Shown in pieces: positions 22,950 through 31,022 of a stretch of 64,000 nt of DNA. The stretch spans positions 5,022,001 through 5,086,000 of the forward strand of contig NZ_OZ245846.1 of NCBI RefSeq assembly GCF_965228935.1, read 5' to 3'. A program made the translations under genes and the position numbers. Below the pieces are notes generated by a model that was given only the letters and a program-made list of their open reading frames with translations, had not been told where the DNA came from and did no database searches. The DNA comes from Ulvibacterium sp965228935. Lineage in GTDB: Bacteria; Bacteroidota; Bacteroidia; Flavobacteriales; Flavobacteriaceae. How positions within the stretch are numbered: position 1 is the first letter of the stretch; the number at the start of each line of letters is the position of its first letter.

Positions 22950-23672
22950 CTACAATCTTTTGACCTTAACGTTTCTAAACCACACTCCCGCACCATGGTC
23001 CTGTAGACCCAGATACCCATCATTGGCCTTACCATAGTCCGGAAAATCGTTCCATTTGCCACTGTTCCTCTTCTCTTTCCAGTCTTCCGAGAATTTATTG
23101 AAGGTAACGATCTTCTCACCATTAAGCCAATGCTCTACCTCTCCTTTGTTAAAAACTATCTTGGAGGAATTCCACTCCCCTACAGGTTTCAGCTGTTTCT
23201 TGTCCTTATCCGCTACATGCATGGCATAATTTGCGCCACTTTTTTGCCATTCCTTTATGGGCTCGGAAAACCCATCATCGTCCAACAACTGATATTCAGC
23301 TCCCGTCTCGTAAGGTGCTTTGTATACAGTGTCCTCCACCACATGGTAAAAAATACCACTATTGCCTCCAGCCGTTATCTTCCATTCCAAGCTCAGTTCA
23401 AAATTATCATAGGTATCCTTGGTGATGATGTCCCCGCCAATATCCCCTCCTGTTCCATAGCATTCGATGATATCGTCCTTAAACTGCCAATTGCCGGGAA
23501 GGGAATCTTCATTATAGCCTCTCCATAAGCTGGCATCCATTAAGGAAATCCAATCATCGTTCCCCATGGTCATCTCCTGGGTCACAGGCGATGTTTCATT
23601 ATGCTTCTTCCCCTGTTTAAAGGAAACTGCCATCATTGAAACCACACAGATTAGGCCGAATATCCTATTCAT
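22950..23672 (-). CDS. DUF1080 (3-keto-disaccharide hydrolase family) secreted protein
   Basis: A 240-aa protein with signal peptide (MNRIFGLICVVSMMAVSF) and one DUF1080 domain (PF06439, concanavalin-like fold). Hallmarks: SLWRGYNEDSLPGNWQFKDDIIECYGTGGDIGGDIITKDTYDNFELSLEWKITAGGNSGIFYHV and the closing GYLGLQDHGAGVWFRNVKVKRL. The family includes hydrolases acting on 3-keto-glycosides, which GMC or Gfo/Idh-type dehydrogenases produce. It is probably periplasmic. It lies across the tRNA from the PSD1/DUF1501 pair on the same strand. A short palindrome, TACACAAAGTGTA (23714-23726), sits 42 bp upstream of its start and could be an operator. Confidence 0.9.
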   Translation of the reverse strand: MNRIFGLICVVSMMAVSFKQGKKHNETSPVTQEMTMGNDDWISLMDASLWRGYNEDSLPGNWQFKDDIIECYGTGGDIGGDIITKDTYDNFELSLEWKITAGGNSGIFYHVVEDTVYKAPYETGAEYQLLDDDGFSEPIKEWQKSGANYAMHVADKDKKQLKPVGEWNSSKIVFNKGEVEHWLNGEKIVTFNKFSEDWKEKRNSGKWNDFPDYGKANDGYLGLQDHGAGVWFRNVKVKRL

Positions 23673-23944
23673 CTTTTTTTAATTTTATAGTGTTATTCCT
23701 TTTTAAAAAGCCCTACACAAAGTGTACCCCATAAAGTGCCATAGACAAACTTTGAAATAATCGGTTCATATCAAGTTGTACGGACAAGCTAAATATATCA
23801 AATTATTGAAAAATTGAACCCCGATATCCACATCTTTCCGGGGATTTTATCAAAATGAGGGCTTTTTTTACTGAAATTTTAACAATCAGACCATACAAGT
23901 ACTTATATTTAATTGTAAATTTGTTTAAACTTTTCTTGTAAAGT
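23673..23944 (+). promoter_or_regulatory. Promoter region of the carH-crt operon
   Basis: A 272-bp intergenic region between divergent genes. TAAATTTG (23916-23923) is an exact TAnnTTTG -7 element, 22 bp before the ATG of the MerR/B12 gene. Two copies of TTGTAAA (23914 and 23936), spaced 22 bp, and the palindrome GTTTAAAC surround it. They are candidate autorepressor sites, since CarH-type proteins block RNA polymerase at their own promoter. The operator identity is inference. Confidence 0.45.
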
Positions 23945-24844
23945 ATGAACAATGTAAAGAAGTTCTTTAGTATTAGGGATCTGGAAAACCTATCTGGAAT
24001 AAAAGCACATACCATACGTATTTGGGAAAAACGATATGGATTACTGTCACCGGAAAGGACAAGTACCAACATAAGGACCTACAGTCTTAGTAGCCTGCAA
24101 AAACTATTGAACGTTACCTTACTGTATAACAATGGTTACAAAATATCCAAAATAGCCAAGATCCAGGAAGAGGATATTCCCCTGAAGGTCAAGGAAATTG
24201 TTGCGAAAAACAGTGTTAAGAACCATGCCATAAATGCCTTTAAACTGGCCATGGTAAATTTTGACCAGACCCTATTTTTGAATACCTATAACAGCTTGTT
24301 GGTGGATAAATCCTTCAGGGATATTTTTTATGACGTATTCATACCGCTTTTGAACGAGCTGGGACTACTTTGGCAAACGGACACCATAAGTCCGGCACAT
24401 GAGCATTTTATCACCAGTCTTATCAAACAGAAAATCCTGATCAACACGGAAAAACTCCAACACTTGGAGCCGACCAAGACCGATAAGGTATTTGTGCCCT
24501 TCCTACCGGAAAACGAAATTCATGAAATTGGTCTTTTGTACCTTAATTATGAAATTATACTACGAGGTTATAAATCCATTTACCTAGGACAGACCGTTCC
24601 CTTGGAAACCTTAAAGGATGTGATAAAGTATTTTAACAACCTCTATTTTGTTTCCTATTTTACCGTAGCTCCTTCCAAGGAAAAACTCCAACGCTATGTT
24701 GAGGATTTTACGGAAATGATGGCCGGGTACGAAAAGCCAAGGCTATGGTTGTTGGGCCATCAAACCCGATATCTGCGGGAAGACGGTCACCCGGATTTTA
24801 TACGGACATTTACCTCTATTGAGCAGGTCGTCAATGAATTGTAA
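23945..24844 (+). CDS. carH: CarH-like B12-dependent MerR photoreceptor/repressor
   Basis: A 299-aa protein. The N-terminal MerR HTH (FFSIRDLENLSGIKAHTIRIWEKRYGLLSPERTSTNIRTYS) is followed by the cobalamin-binding pair typical of CarA/CarH. The helical subdomain has the W-x9-EH motif intact (W143 ... E153-H154 in LLWQTDTISPAHEH). The Rossmann subdomain has ExHxxG intact (E191-I-H193-E-I-G196), His being the lower axial ligand. Such proteins repress carotenoid genes in the dark as AdoB12 tetramers and release DNA on illumination. It is encoded 30 bp upstream of crtI in the same orientation, so it should control the operon and itself. Light dependence is inferred from motifs; B12-independent relatives exist but usually lack these residues. 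Confidence 0.88.
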   Translation: MNNVKKFFSIRDLENLSGIKAHTIRIWEKRYGLLSPERTSTNIRTYSLSSLQKLLNVTLLYNNGYKISKIAKIQEEDIPLKVKEIVAKNSVKNHAINAFKLAMVNFDQTLFLNTYNSLLVDKSFRDIFYDVFIPLLNELGLLWQTDTISPAHEHFITSLIKQKILINTEKLQHLEPTKTDKVFVPFLPENEIHEIGLLYLNYEIILRGYKSIYLGQTVPLETLKDVIKYFNNLYFVSYFTVAPSKEKLQRYVEDFTEMMAGYEKPRLWLLGHQTRYLREDGHPDFIRTFTSIEQVVNEL

Positions 24845-24874
24845 CTGAAATAGAGCGCCCTATCCCCCATTGCA

Positions 24875-26332
24875 ATGAACAAAAAGGTTATCATAATCGG
24901 CTCTGGTTTTTCCTCCTTATCGGCCTCATGTTATTTGGCAAAACAGGGGTTTGATGTTGAAATCTATGAGAAAAACAGCACCGTGGGAGGTAGGGCACGG
25001 CAATTGGTACGGGATGGTTTCACCTTTGACATTGGCCCCAGTTGGTACTGGATGCCGGATATTTTCAACAAGTTCTTTGCCGACTTTGGAAAGAAAACAT
25101 CGGATTTCTACCAATTGGAAAAACTAAGTCCGGCTTATAAAATCTTTTTTTCCGATGACATAATCACCATTGGGGACACCATGGATAAGATTTGTGCCGA
25201 ATTTGAGCGCATAGAAAACGGAAGTTCGGTACCCTTGCGCAAATTTATCCATAAGGCCCAACGGAACTATGAAATAGCCATAAACGATGTGGTGCTTCGC
25301 CCCGGTATTTCGCCTTTTGAATTGGTCACCAAGGATACTGTCTTGCGGGTAGACCAGTTTTTTAAGACCATAAGCGGGGAAGTAAGAAAGAATTTTAAAA
25401 ATTCCAAATTGGTTTCCACCTTGGAATTTCCGGTTTTGTTCCTGGGCGCCAAACCCAGTAAAACCCCTTCTTTTTACAGTTTTATGAATTTTGCGGATTT
25501 TGGACTGGGCACTTGGCATCCCAAAGGGGGAATGTATGAGATTATAAAGGCGATGCGCAATTTGGCGGAAGAGTTGGGTGTTACCGTATTTACAGACAGT
25601 CCGGTAGAGAAGATACGCGTAAGGAATAGTAATTGCATTGGAATTGTCACCAATGGAAATGAGATAGACAGTGATTTCGTATTGAGCGGTGCGGACTACC
25701 ATCATTCGGAATCCCTACTGGACAAAGCTCATAGACAATACTCCGAGACCTATTGGGAGCACAAAACCTTTGCGCCTTCATCATTGTTGTTCTATGTTGG
25801 CTTCAACAGGAAATTGAAAAATGTGGAGCATCACAATCTGTTTTTTGATACCGATTTTGAACGACATGCGCAAGAAATCTATGATGAGCCCAAGTGGCCT
25901 TCCGACCCGCTTTTTTATGCCAATTTTCCATCAATAACGGATAGTGGCATGGCCCCGGAAGGATGTGAGACCGGTTTCTTCCTGGTACCCATCGCCCCAG
26001 GTCTGGAAGATACCCCGGAATTGAGAAGTCAATATTTTGACCTAATCATGCAGCGGTTTCAAAAAATTACCAAGCAACAAGTCGAAAAGAACATCATTTT
26101 TACAGAATCCTTTTGCGTAAAGGATTTTGTGGAAGCCTATAACTCATACAAAGGAAACGCCTATGGCATGGCCAATACGTTACTGCAAACGGCCTTCCTT
26201 AGACCTGGGTTAAAAAGCAAAAAAGTAAGGAATCTTTACTTTACAGGACAACTTACGGTTCCAGGACCGGGCGTACCCCCCTCATTGATTTCAGGGAAAC
26301 TGGTATCTCAATTAATTGCCAAACAAAAATGA
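24875..26332 (+). CDS. crtI: Phytoene desaturase
   Basis: A 485-aa CrtI-family FAD-dependent desaturase. The N-terminal dinucleotide-binding motif is VIIIGSGFSSLSASCYLAKQG with VGGRARQ, then FDIGPSWYWMPDIF. The C-terminal carotenoid-desaturase signature is NLYFTGQLTVPGPGVPPSLISGKLVSQLI. It converts phytoene to lycopene at the membrane. It is the first biosynthetic gene of the cluster, and its TGA stop is 8 bp from the crtB start. It is distinguished from the second CrtI homologue (27634-29112) by order (crtI-crtB pair) and the YWMPD block of flavobacterial CrtI; the assignment of the two paralogues could be tested by expression. Confidence 0.92.
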   Translation: MNKKVIIIGSGFSSLSASCYLAKQGFDVEIYEKNSTVGGRARQLVRDGFTFDIGPSWYWMPDIFNKFFADFGKKTSDFYQLEKLSPAYKIFFSDDIITIGDTMDKICAEFERIENGSSVPLRKFIHKAQRNYEIAINDVVLRPGISPFELVTKDTVLRVDQFFKTISGEVRKNFKNSKLVSTLEFPVLFLGAKPSKTPSFYSFMNFADFGLGTWHPKGGMYEIIKAMRNLAEELGVTVFTDSPVEKIRVRNSNCIGIVTNGNEIDSDFVLSGADYHHSESLLDKAHRQYSETYWEHKTFAPSSLLFYVGFNRKLKNVEHHNLFFDTDFERHAQEIYDEPKWPSDPLFYANFPSITDSGMAPEGCETGFFLVPIAPGLEDTPELRSQYFDLIMQRFQKITKQQVEKNIIFTESFCVKDFVEAYNSYKGNAYGMANTLLQTAFLRPGLKSKKVRNLYFTGQLTVPGPGVPPSLISGKLVSQLIAKQK

Positions 26333-26339
26333 AAGGGGT

Positions 26340-27179
26340 ATGAAAGCGATTTTTGATAAAGTTTCCTATAGTTGCAGCAAAATTGTAACGGAGTCCTACA
26401 GTACCTCCTTTGCGCTTGCCACCAAAATGTTGGACGCCTCCATACGATCGGACATCTATAACATTTATGGGTTCGTACGTTTTTCGGATGAAATTGTGGA
26501 TACGTTCCATGATTATGAAAAACAGGCGCTTTTTGATAATTTTGAAAGTAGCCTGGACGATGCGTTGGAAAACAAAATAAGCCTAAACCCTATTTTGAAT
26601 TCCTTTCAACATACCTATCACAAGTATAAAATACCCTATCATTTGGTAGCTTCATTTATGAAGAGCATGCGTATGGACCTTACCAAAAGCACCTATCTTT
26701 CCGATGAGGAGTACAAGGCCTATATTTATGGATCGGCAGATGTGGTGGGTCTTATGTGTTTGCGTGTATTCGTTAAGGGCGATGAACAAATGTACGAACA
26801 GTTGAAGGATTCGGCCATGGCTTTGGGATCCGCTTTTCAAAAAGTGAATTTTTTAAGGGACTTAAAGGAGGATTTTGAAACCCTTAACCGTACCTATTTT
26901 CCGAATACCGACCTAAACGAGTTGGATGAAGCCTCCAAACACGAAATAGTGGAAGATATCAAGAACGATTTCAGAAAAGGATATGAAGGAATTCTACAGT
27001 TGCCGCAAGAAGCCAAATTTGGTGTATATACGGCCTATAAATACTACTATGAACTTCTAAAAAAGTTGCAGAAAACGCCCTCCTTGGAAATCAAGAATAC
27101 GCGGATACGGGTTCCAAACTATCAGAAAATAGGTTTATTGGCCAAATCTTATGTGAATTATAAATTACATTTGGTATAG
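26340..27179 (+). CDS. crtB: Phytoene synthase
   Basis: 279 aa from the ATG at 26340 (MKAIFDKVSYSCSKIVTESYSTSF), which is preceded by GAAAGGGGT; the frame is open for eight more codons inside crtI but the family start is here. The squalene/phytoene synthase motifs are present: both aspartate-rich diphosphate-binding sites, RFSDEIVD and NFLRDLKEDFE, and YIYGSADVVGLMCL. It condenses two GGPP into phytoene. No crtE (GGPP synthase) lies in this window, so the precursor comes from a gene elsewhere. Confidence 0.94.
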   Translation: MKAIFDKVSYSCSKIVTESYSTSFALATKMLDASIRSDIYNIYGFVRFSDEIVDTFHDYEKQALFDNFESSLDDALENKISLNPILNSFQHTYHKYKIPYHLVASFMKSMRMDLTKSTYLSDEEYKAYIYGSADVVGLMCLRVFVKGDEQMYEQLKDSAMALGSAFQKVNFLRDLKEDFETLNRTYFPNTDLNELDEASKHEIVEDIKNDFRKGYEGILQLPQEAKFGVYTAYKYYYELLKKLQKTPSLEIKNTRIRVPNYQKIGLLAKSYVNYKLHLV

Positions 27180-27180
27180 G

Positions 27181-27630
27181 ATGACAGCACTAATTTGGAT
27201 TATCATTTTTATCGGAACTTTTTGCTTCATGGAATTTATGGCCTGGTTTACCCATAAGTACATTATGCATGGGTTTTTGTGGAGCCTACATAAAGATCAT
27301 CATAAAAAGGACCATGACTCTTGGTTTGAGCGGAACGATGCCTTTTTTATCTTTTATGCTGTTGTAAGCATGTCCTTCATCATGATAGCGACTTCCAGTT
27401 GGTTTTGGTATGGATGGCCCATAGGGCTGGGTATAATGGCCTACGGCGCCACATATTTTCTGGTTCACGATATTTTTATCCATCAGCGTTTTAAACTCTT
27501 TAGAAACGCCAACAATTGGTACGCCCGCGGCATACGACGTGCCCATAAGATACACCATAAGCATTTGGGCAAGGAGGACGGTGAATGTTTTGGAATGCTT
27601 TTCGTTCCCTTTAAGTACTTCAAAAAATAG
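27181..27630 (+). CDS. crtZ: Beta-carotene 3-hydroxylase
   Basis: A 149-aa integral membrane di-iron hydroxylase of the CrtZ/fatty-acid-hydroxylase superfamily. All four His motifs are present: HKYIMH, HKDHHKKDH, HDIFIH and HKIHHKH. Hydrophobic helices: LIWIIIFIGTFCFMEFMAWF, FIFYAVVSMSFIMIATSSWFW and IGLGIMAYGATYFLV. It adds the 3-OH to a beta-ionone ring. Its presence implies that a lycopene cyclase exists, although none is encoded in this cluster. The start lies 1 bp after the crtB stop. Confidence 0.93.
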   Translation: MTALIWIIIFIGTFCFMEFMAWFTHKYIMHGFLWSLHKDHHKKDHDSWFERNDAFFIFYAVVSMSFIMIATSSWFWYGWPIGLGIMAYGATYFLVHDIFIHQRFKLFRNANNWYARGIRRAHKIHHKHLGKEDGECFGMLFVPFKYFKK

Positions 27631-27633
27631 CTC

Positions 27634-29112
27634 ATGGCGCATGCCATTGTTATTGGATCCGGTATTGCCGGTATTGCCTCTGCGCTACGATTACGGAAAA
27701 AAGGATACGAGGTCACCGTAATGGAGGCCAACCCGTATCCCGGTGGCAAACTTCATGCTATGGAAAAGAAGGGCTATCGTTTTGACCTTGGCCCCTCCCT
27801 TTTTACCATGCCTCATTTGGTTACCGAGCTTTTTGAGCTTTTTGATGTTAAGCCGGAACCGTATTTTTCCTATTTCCAGAAAGAGACCGTATGCAACTAT
27901 TTTTGGAACGATGGCACTCGGTTTACGGTAAACTCGAATATGGACACTTTTGTAAAGGACGCTTGCAAAGCTTTCGGCACCTCCCAAAAATCCTTGAGGC
28001 ACTATCTAAAACAAAATCGCAGAAAATATGAATTGACCGCTCCACTTTTTTTGGAAAAATCATTGCACAAAGTATCCTCCTATATCTCCAAGGATACGAT
28101 AAAGGCCATTTCCCAAATCGGGAAGCTGGACATCAACACCTCTTTGGATGAGGTCAACAAAACCTATTTTGAACATCCCAAACTGGTTCAACTCTTCAAT
28201 AGATATGCTACTTATAACGGTTCATCTCCTTTTAAAACACCGGGTATTATGTCTATGATTCCCCATTTGGAAATGCATTATGGCACCTATTTTCCCAAAG
28301 GCGGAATGCATACTATAGCAATGAGCCTTTACCATTTGGCCATATCACAAGATGTTCGCTTCAGTTTTGACTCTAAAGTGGACCGTATCAATGTAGCACA
28401 AGGAAAAGTCAATGGAGTAGAATCCGCATCCGGTTTTCACAAAGCCGATCTGGTGGTGTCCAATATGGACATATATCCCACCTACAAAAATCTATTACAG
28501 GGGCAAAAACAGCCCGGACGCGTATTGCAACAGGAACGTTCCAGCTCCGCCCTAATTTTTTATTGGGGAATTTCCAGGAACTTTCCCGAGTTGGACCTGC
28601 ACAATATTTTTTTCAGTACTTCCTATTCCCGGGAGTTCAAGGCTATTTTCCAAGAAAGAACGCTATGTGAAGATCCTACGGTCTACATCAATATCACCAG
28701 CAAAGAGGAGCCGTCGGATGCACCTGAAGGCCATGAAAACTGGTTCGTGATGATCAACGCCCCCGGGGACTATGGTCAGGATTGGGATTCCTTAAAGCGA
28801 AAGGCCCGTCATTGGATCATACAAAAACTAAGTGCCCGGCTACAGGTAAACCTGGAATCCTTGATTACCGTAGAGCATGTTCTTGACCCGGTAGGTATAG
28901 CATCCAGTACTAGTTCCTATAGAGGTGCATTGTACGGAGCGGCGAGCAATTCCAAATTTGCGGCTTTTCTACGTCACCCCAACTTTACCTCCTCCATTAA
29001 AAATCTCCTTTTTTGTGGGGGCTCGGTACATCCCGGAGGAGGGATTCCACTTTGTTTGCTTTCCGCCAAAATCGTAGGGGATCTGGCACCAAAACCACTA
29101 AACCATGCTTGA
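27634..29112 (+). CDS. crtD: CrtD-type 1'-hydroxy-carotenoid 3',4'-desaturase
   Basis: A 492-aa second CrtI-superfamily FAD enzyme. It shows AIVIGSGIAGIASALRLRKKG, NPYPGGKLHAMEKKGYRFDLGPSLFTMPHLV and the C-terminal NLLFCGGSVHPGGGIPLCLLSAKIV, the HPGGGIPL variant typical of CrtD and related desaturases acting late in the pathway. With cruF directly downstream (8-bp overlap) it most likely desaturates the acyclic end of the 1'-hydroxylated carotenoid, as in myxol/saproxanthin synthesis. The exact role rests on context plus the motif variant. Confidence 0.85.
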   Translation: MAHAIVIGSGIAGIASALRLRKKGYEVTVMEANPYPGGKLHAMEKKGYRFDLGPSLFTMPHLVTELFELFDVKPEPYFSYFQKETVCNYFWNDGTRFTVNSNMDTFVKDACKAFGTSQKSLRHYLKQNRRKYELTAPLFLEKSLHKVSSYISKDTIKAISQIGKLDINTSLDEVNKTYFEHPKLVQLFNRYATYNGSSPFKTPGIMSMIPHLEMHYGTYFPKGGMHTIAMSLYHLAISQDVRFSFDSKVDRINVAQGKVNGVESASGFHKADLVVSNMDIYPTYKNLLQGQKQPGRVLQQERSSSALIFYWGISRNFPELDLHNIFFSTSYSREFKAIFQERTLCEDPTVYINITSKEEPSDAPEGHENWFVMINAPGDYGQDWDSLKRKARHWIIQKLSARLQVNLESLITVEHVLDPVGIASSTSSYRGALYGAASNSKFAAFLRHPNFTSSIKNLLFCGGSVHPGGGIPLCLLSAKIVGDLAPKPLNHA

Positions 29113-29743
29113 ACGATTGGAACAAAACAAAGTGGGACTGGCCATCGGCATTATCTGGCTTTTTCATATCTCCGCTATTATTGGCATTGCATTGGGCCAT
29201 TTTCAGTGGTTCATTGAAAAGACCCCTTTGAACCTTATTATATTTTTGGTACTCTTCTTTTGGGTATACCCGGTCCATACCGTCAAAAGACTACTGGCCT
29301 TTCTCATTTTCTTTTCATGTGGGATATTTACGGAATGGCTCGGGGTAAACTACGGGATACTTTTTGGAAACTATGAATATGGCACTAATCTTGGTCCAAA
29401 GCTGGATGGAGTACCCTATCTAATCGGGGCGCTTTGGGCACTGCTCACCTTTGTCTGTGCAGGAATAGTAGATTATCTTTCAATATCAAAAACCTTAAAA
29501 ATATTAATTGCGGCACTATTGATGGTGGCACTCGATTTTTTTATGGAACAAAGCTCCCACCTTTTGGACTTTTGGACCTTTGAGGGTAATTTGGCATCCT
29601 ACCCCAATTATGTGACCTGGTTCCTTTTGGCCTTGGTACTTCAGTTTATTCTTAGGGCTTTGGATATCCAGGGAAACAGACTTTTTTCCATCCATATATA
29701 TCTGTCCCAGTTGGTGTTTTTCCTTTTCTTTTATTTGAGATAA
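29105..29743 (+). CDS. cruF: CruF-type gamma-carotene 1',2'-hydratase
   Basis: A 212-aa protein with seven hydrophobic segments, of the carotenoid-biosynthesis family PF04240 (CruF/DUF422). Characteristic stretch: CGIFTEWLGVNYGILFGNYEYGTNLGPKLDGVPYLIGALWALLTF, followed by VALDFFMEQSSHLLDFWTF with conserved acidic residues. It adds water across the terminal 1',2' double bond of the acyclic end, giving a tertiary alcohol. It is the last gene of the plus-strand carotenoid operon. Its 3' end overlaps the convergent crtA-like gene by 13 bp. Confidence 0.9.
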   Translation: MLERLEQNKVGLAIGIIWLFHISAIIGIALGHFQWFIEKTPLNLIIFLVLFFWVYPVHTVKRLLAFLIFFSCGIFTEWLGVNYGILFGNYEYGTNLGPKLDGVPYLIGALWALLTFVCAGIVDYLSISKTLKILIAALLMVALDFFMEQSSHLLDFWTFEGNLASYPNYVTWFLLALVLQFILRALDIQGNRLFSIHIYLSQLVFFLFFYLR

Positions 29744-30459
29744 GTCCTTAATTCCGGCAGTGGGTCTTTCCCGTTCCAAGTACCCATTGATTTATAGGGC
29801 TGAAACCTACTGAACATTTCCTCCCCATACCAATCAAGCTGTCGTGTCTTTTCAATCGCCTTCCGATGTGCCTTGCTTCGATAAGCAAAATCCATAAGCG
29901 ATTCCTTATCCCGCCAGATACTAAACGTAGCCATTTGGATAAAAGGTGCCTCACCAACGCCTTTGGTAAAGACTAGCCCTTTGTTAGTCGTCAAAGGTTG
30001 CCGAGAGGTTGGAACGTAGTTCCAAAACCTGATCAACCATCTCAATTTTATTGTAGCACGTGTAATTACCGAAATATAGGGATTGTGTTCACTTAACGTA
30101 TTGCTTTCAATGAAGGGATTGCTTCCGGACCATTTGCCCTTGGCACTAATGTTGCCCATATAGAGTGTCCATTGCTCGGTACTTTTTCTTTGATAGCTTT
30201 CCATTAAATCTGAGGTATCAAAAAAGGAATTCGCCTTTTCCTCATTCTCCCAAACCTGTAAGAGACCGTAAACAGACCAATCCGGTAAGGGGTTAAAGCC
30301 TACTTTTCCACTGCCCAATAATTTATAAAATTGAAGCCCCTTGGTACGGGACAACGGGCCATGCGCAAATTGCATCATCCAAAAGGCCCAAAGTTTTTGC
30401 TTTAAACTGGAATATCTGAAAAAGGTAAGTGTGGTTACTTGATCGGCCCCCATGTTCAT
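29731..30459 (-). CDS. CrtA-type carotenoid 2-hydroxylase / spheroidene monooxygenase family
   Basis: A 242-aa protein matching the CrtA family: FAHGPLSRTKGLQFYKLLGSGKVGFNPLPDWSVYGLL and ATFSIWRDKESLMDFAYRSKAHRKAIEKTRQLDWYGEEMFSRF, where purple-bacterial CrtA has the same FAYRSxxHxxAxxxTRxxxWYxEExFxRF pattern. A crtA relative from Flavobacterium P99-3 is a carotenoid 2-hydroxylase in myxol synthesis, so here it probably makes the 2'-OH. It is last in an operon with two TlpA proteins (ATGA overlap with the upstream gene) and convergent with cruF. Ketolase activity remains an alternative. Confidence 0.82.
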   Translation of the reverse strand: MNMGADQVTTLTFFRYSSLKQKLWAFWMMQFAHGPLSRTKGLQFYKLLGSGKVGFNPLPDWSVYGLLQVWENEEKANSFFDTSDLMESYQRKSTEQWTLYMGNISAKGKWSGSNPFIESNTLSEHNPYISVITRATIKLRWLIRFWNYVPTSRQPLTTNKGLVFTKGVGEAPFIQMATFSIWRDKESLMDFAYRSKAHRKAIEKTRQLDWYGEEMFSRFQPYKSMGTWNGKDPLPELRTYLK

Positions 30460-31022
30460 TTGGCACTAATCAAACCATCCAATTCTTTCCTAACTTCTTC
30501 ACTGTACCAATCCATAGAACCTGTTTCGGCACGAATTATCTTTCCATTCCTGTCAACGATATACGTAGTAGGAAGTACCTTTGACGTCAGGACATCGGGC
30601 CCTTGGGTCTTGGAATAATAAACCGGCAGGTCATAGCCTTTCTTGTTCAAAAATTTGGAAACACGCTCCGGTTCGTCCCTAGCTACGAACATAAAAGTAA
30701 CTTTGTCCTTATATGCGTCGTACAATTTTTGAAGACTTGGCATTTCCGCAACACAGGGCGGGCACCATGTTGCCCAAAAATTAAGAAATACTACTTTTCC
30801 TTTTTGGGCCTCAAAATTAAACGTATTGAAATCCGTATCCTCCAATTCCCACACGTAGGAATCCAAAGGGGGCTGCATTTTCGTCTTGATCATTGCAGAG
30901 CTTTGGGCGACCCATCCGCTTAATTTTGCCTTGACCCTATTCCCTAAAGGGGTAAAAAACAACAGTACCAAAGTACCCAGGACCAAAAGGCGTAAAAAAA
31001 CGTGTTTTTTTGAATATCTCAC
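30456..31022 (-). CDS. TlpA-family membrane-anchored thioredoxin (CPPC)
   Basis: A 188-aa protein: N-terminal signal anchor (VFLRLLVLGTLVLLFFTPLGN), then a TlpA/AhpC-TSA-like fold with active site FWATWCPPCVAEMPSLQKLY and cis-Pro region VLPTTYIVDRNGKII. It is a periplasm-facing thiol-disulfide reductase. The start is GTG at 31022, overlapping the TAG stop of the preceding homologue by one base. The pair arose by duplication (LFFTPLGNRVK vs LFVTPLGYHGK). It is followed by the crtA-like gene with an ATGA overlap, so the three genes are co-translated. Confidence 0.9.
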   Translation of the reverse strand: MRYSKKHVFLRLLVLGTLVLLFFTPLGNRVKAKLSGWVAQSSAMIKTKMQPPLDSYVWELEDTDFNTFNFEAQKGKVVFLNFWATWCPPCVAEMPSLQKLYDAYKDKVTFMFVARDEPERVSKFLNKKGYDLPVYYSKTQGPDVLTSKVLPTTYIVDRNGKIIRAETGSMDWYSEEVRKELDGLISAK

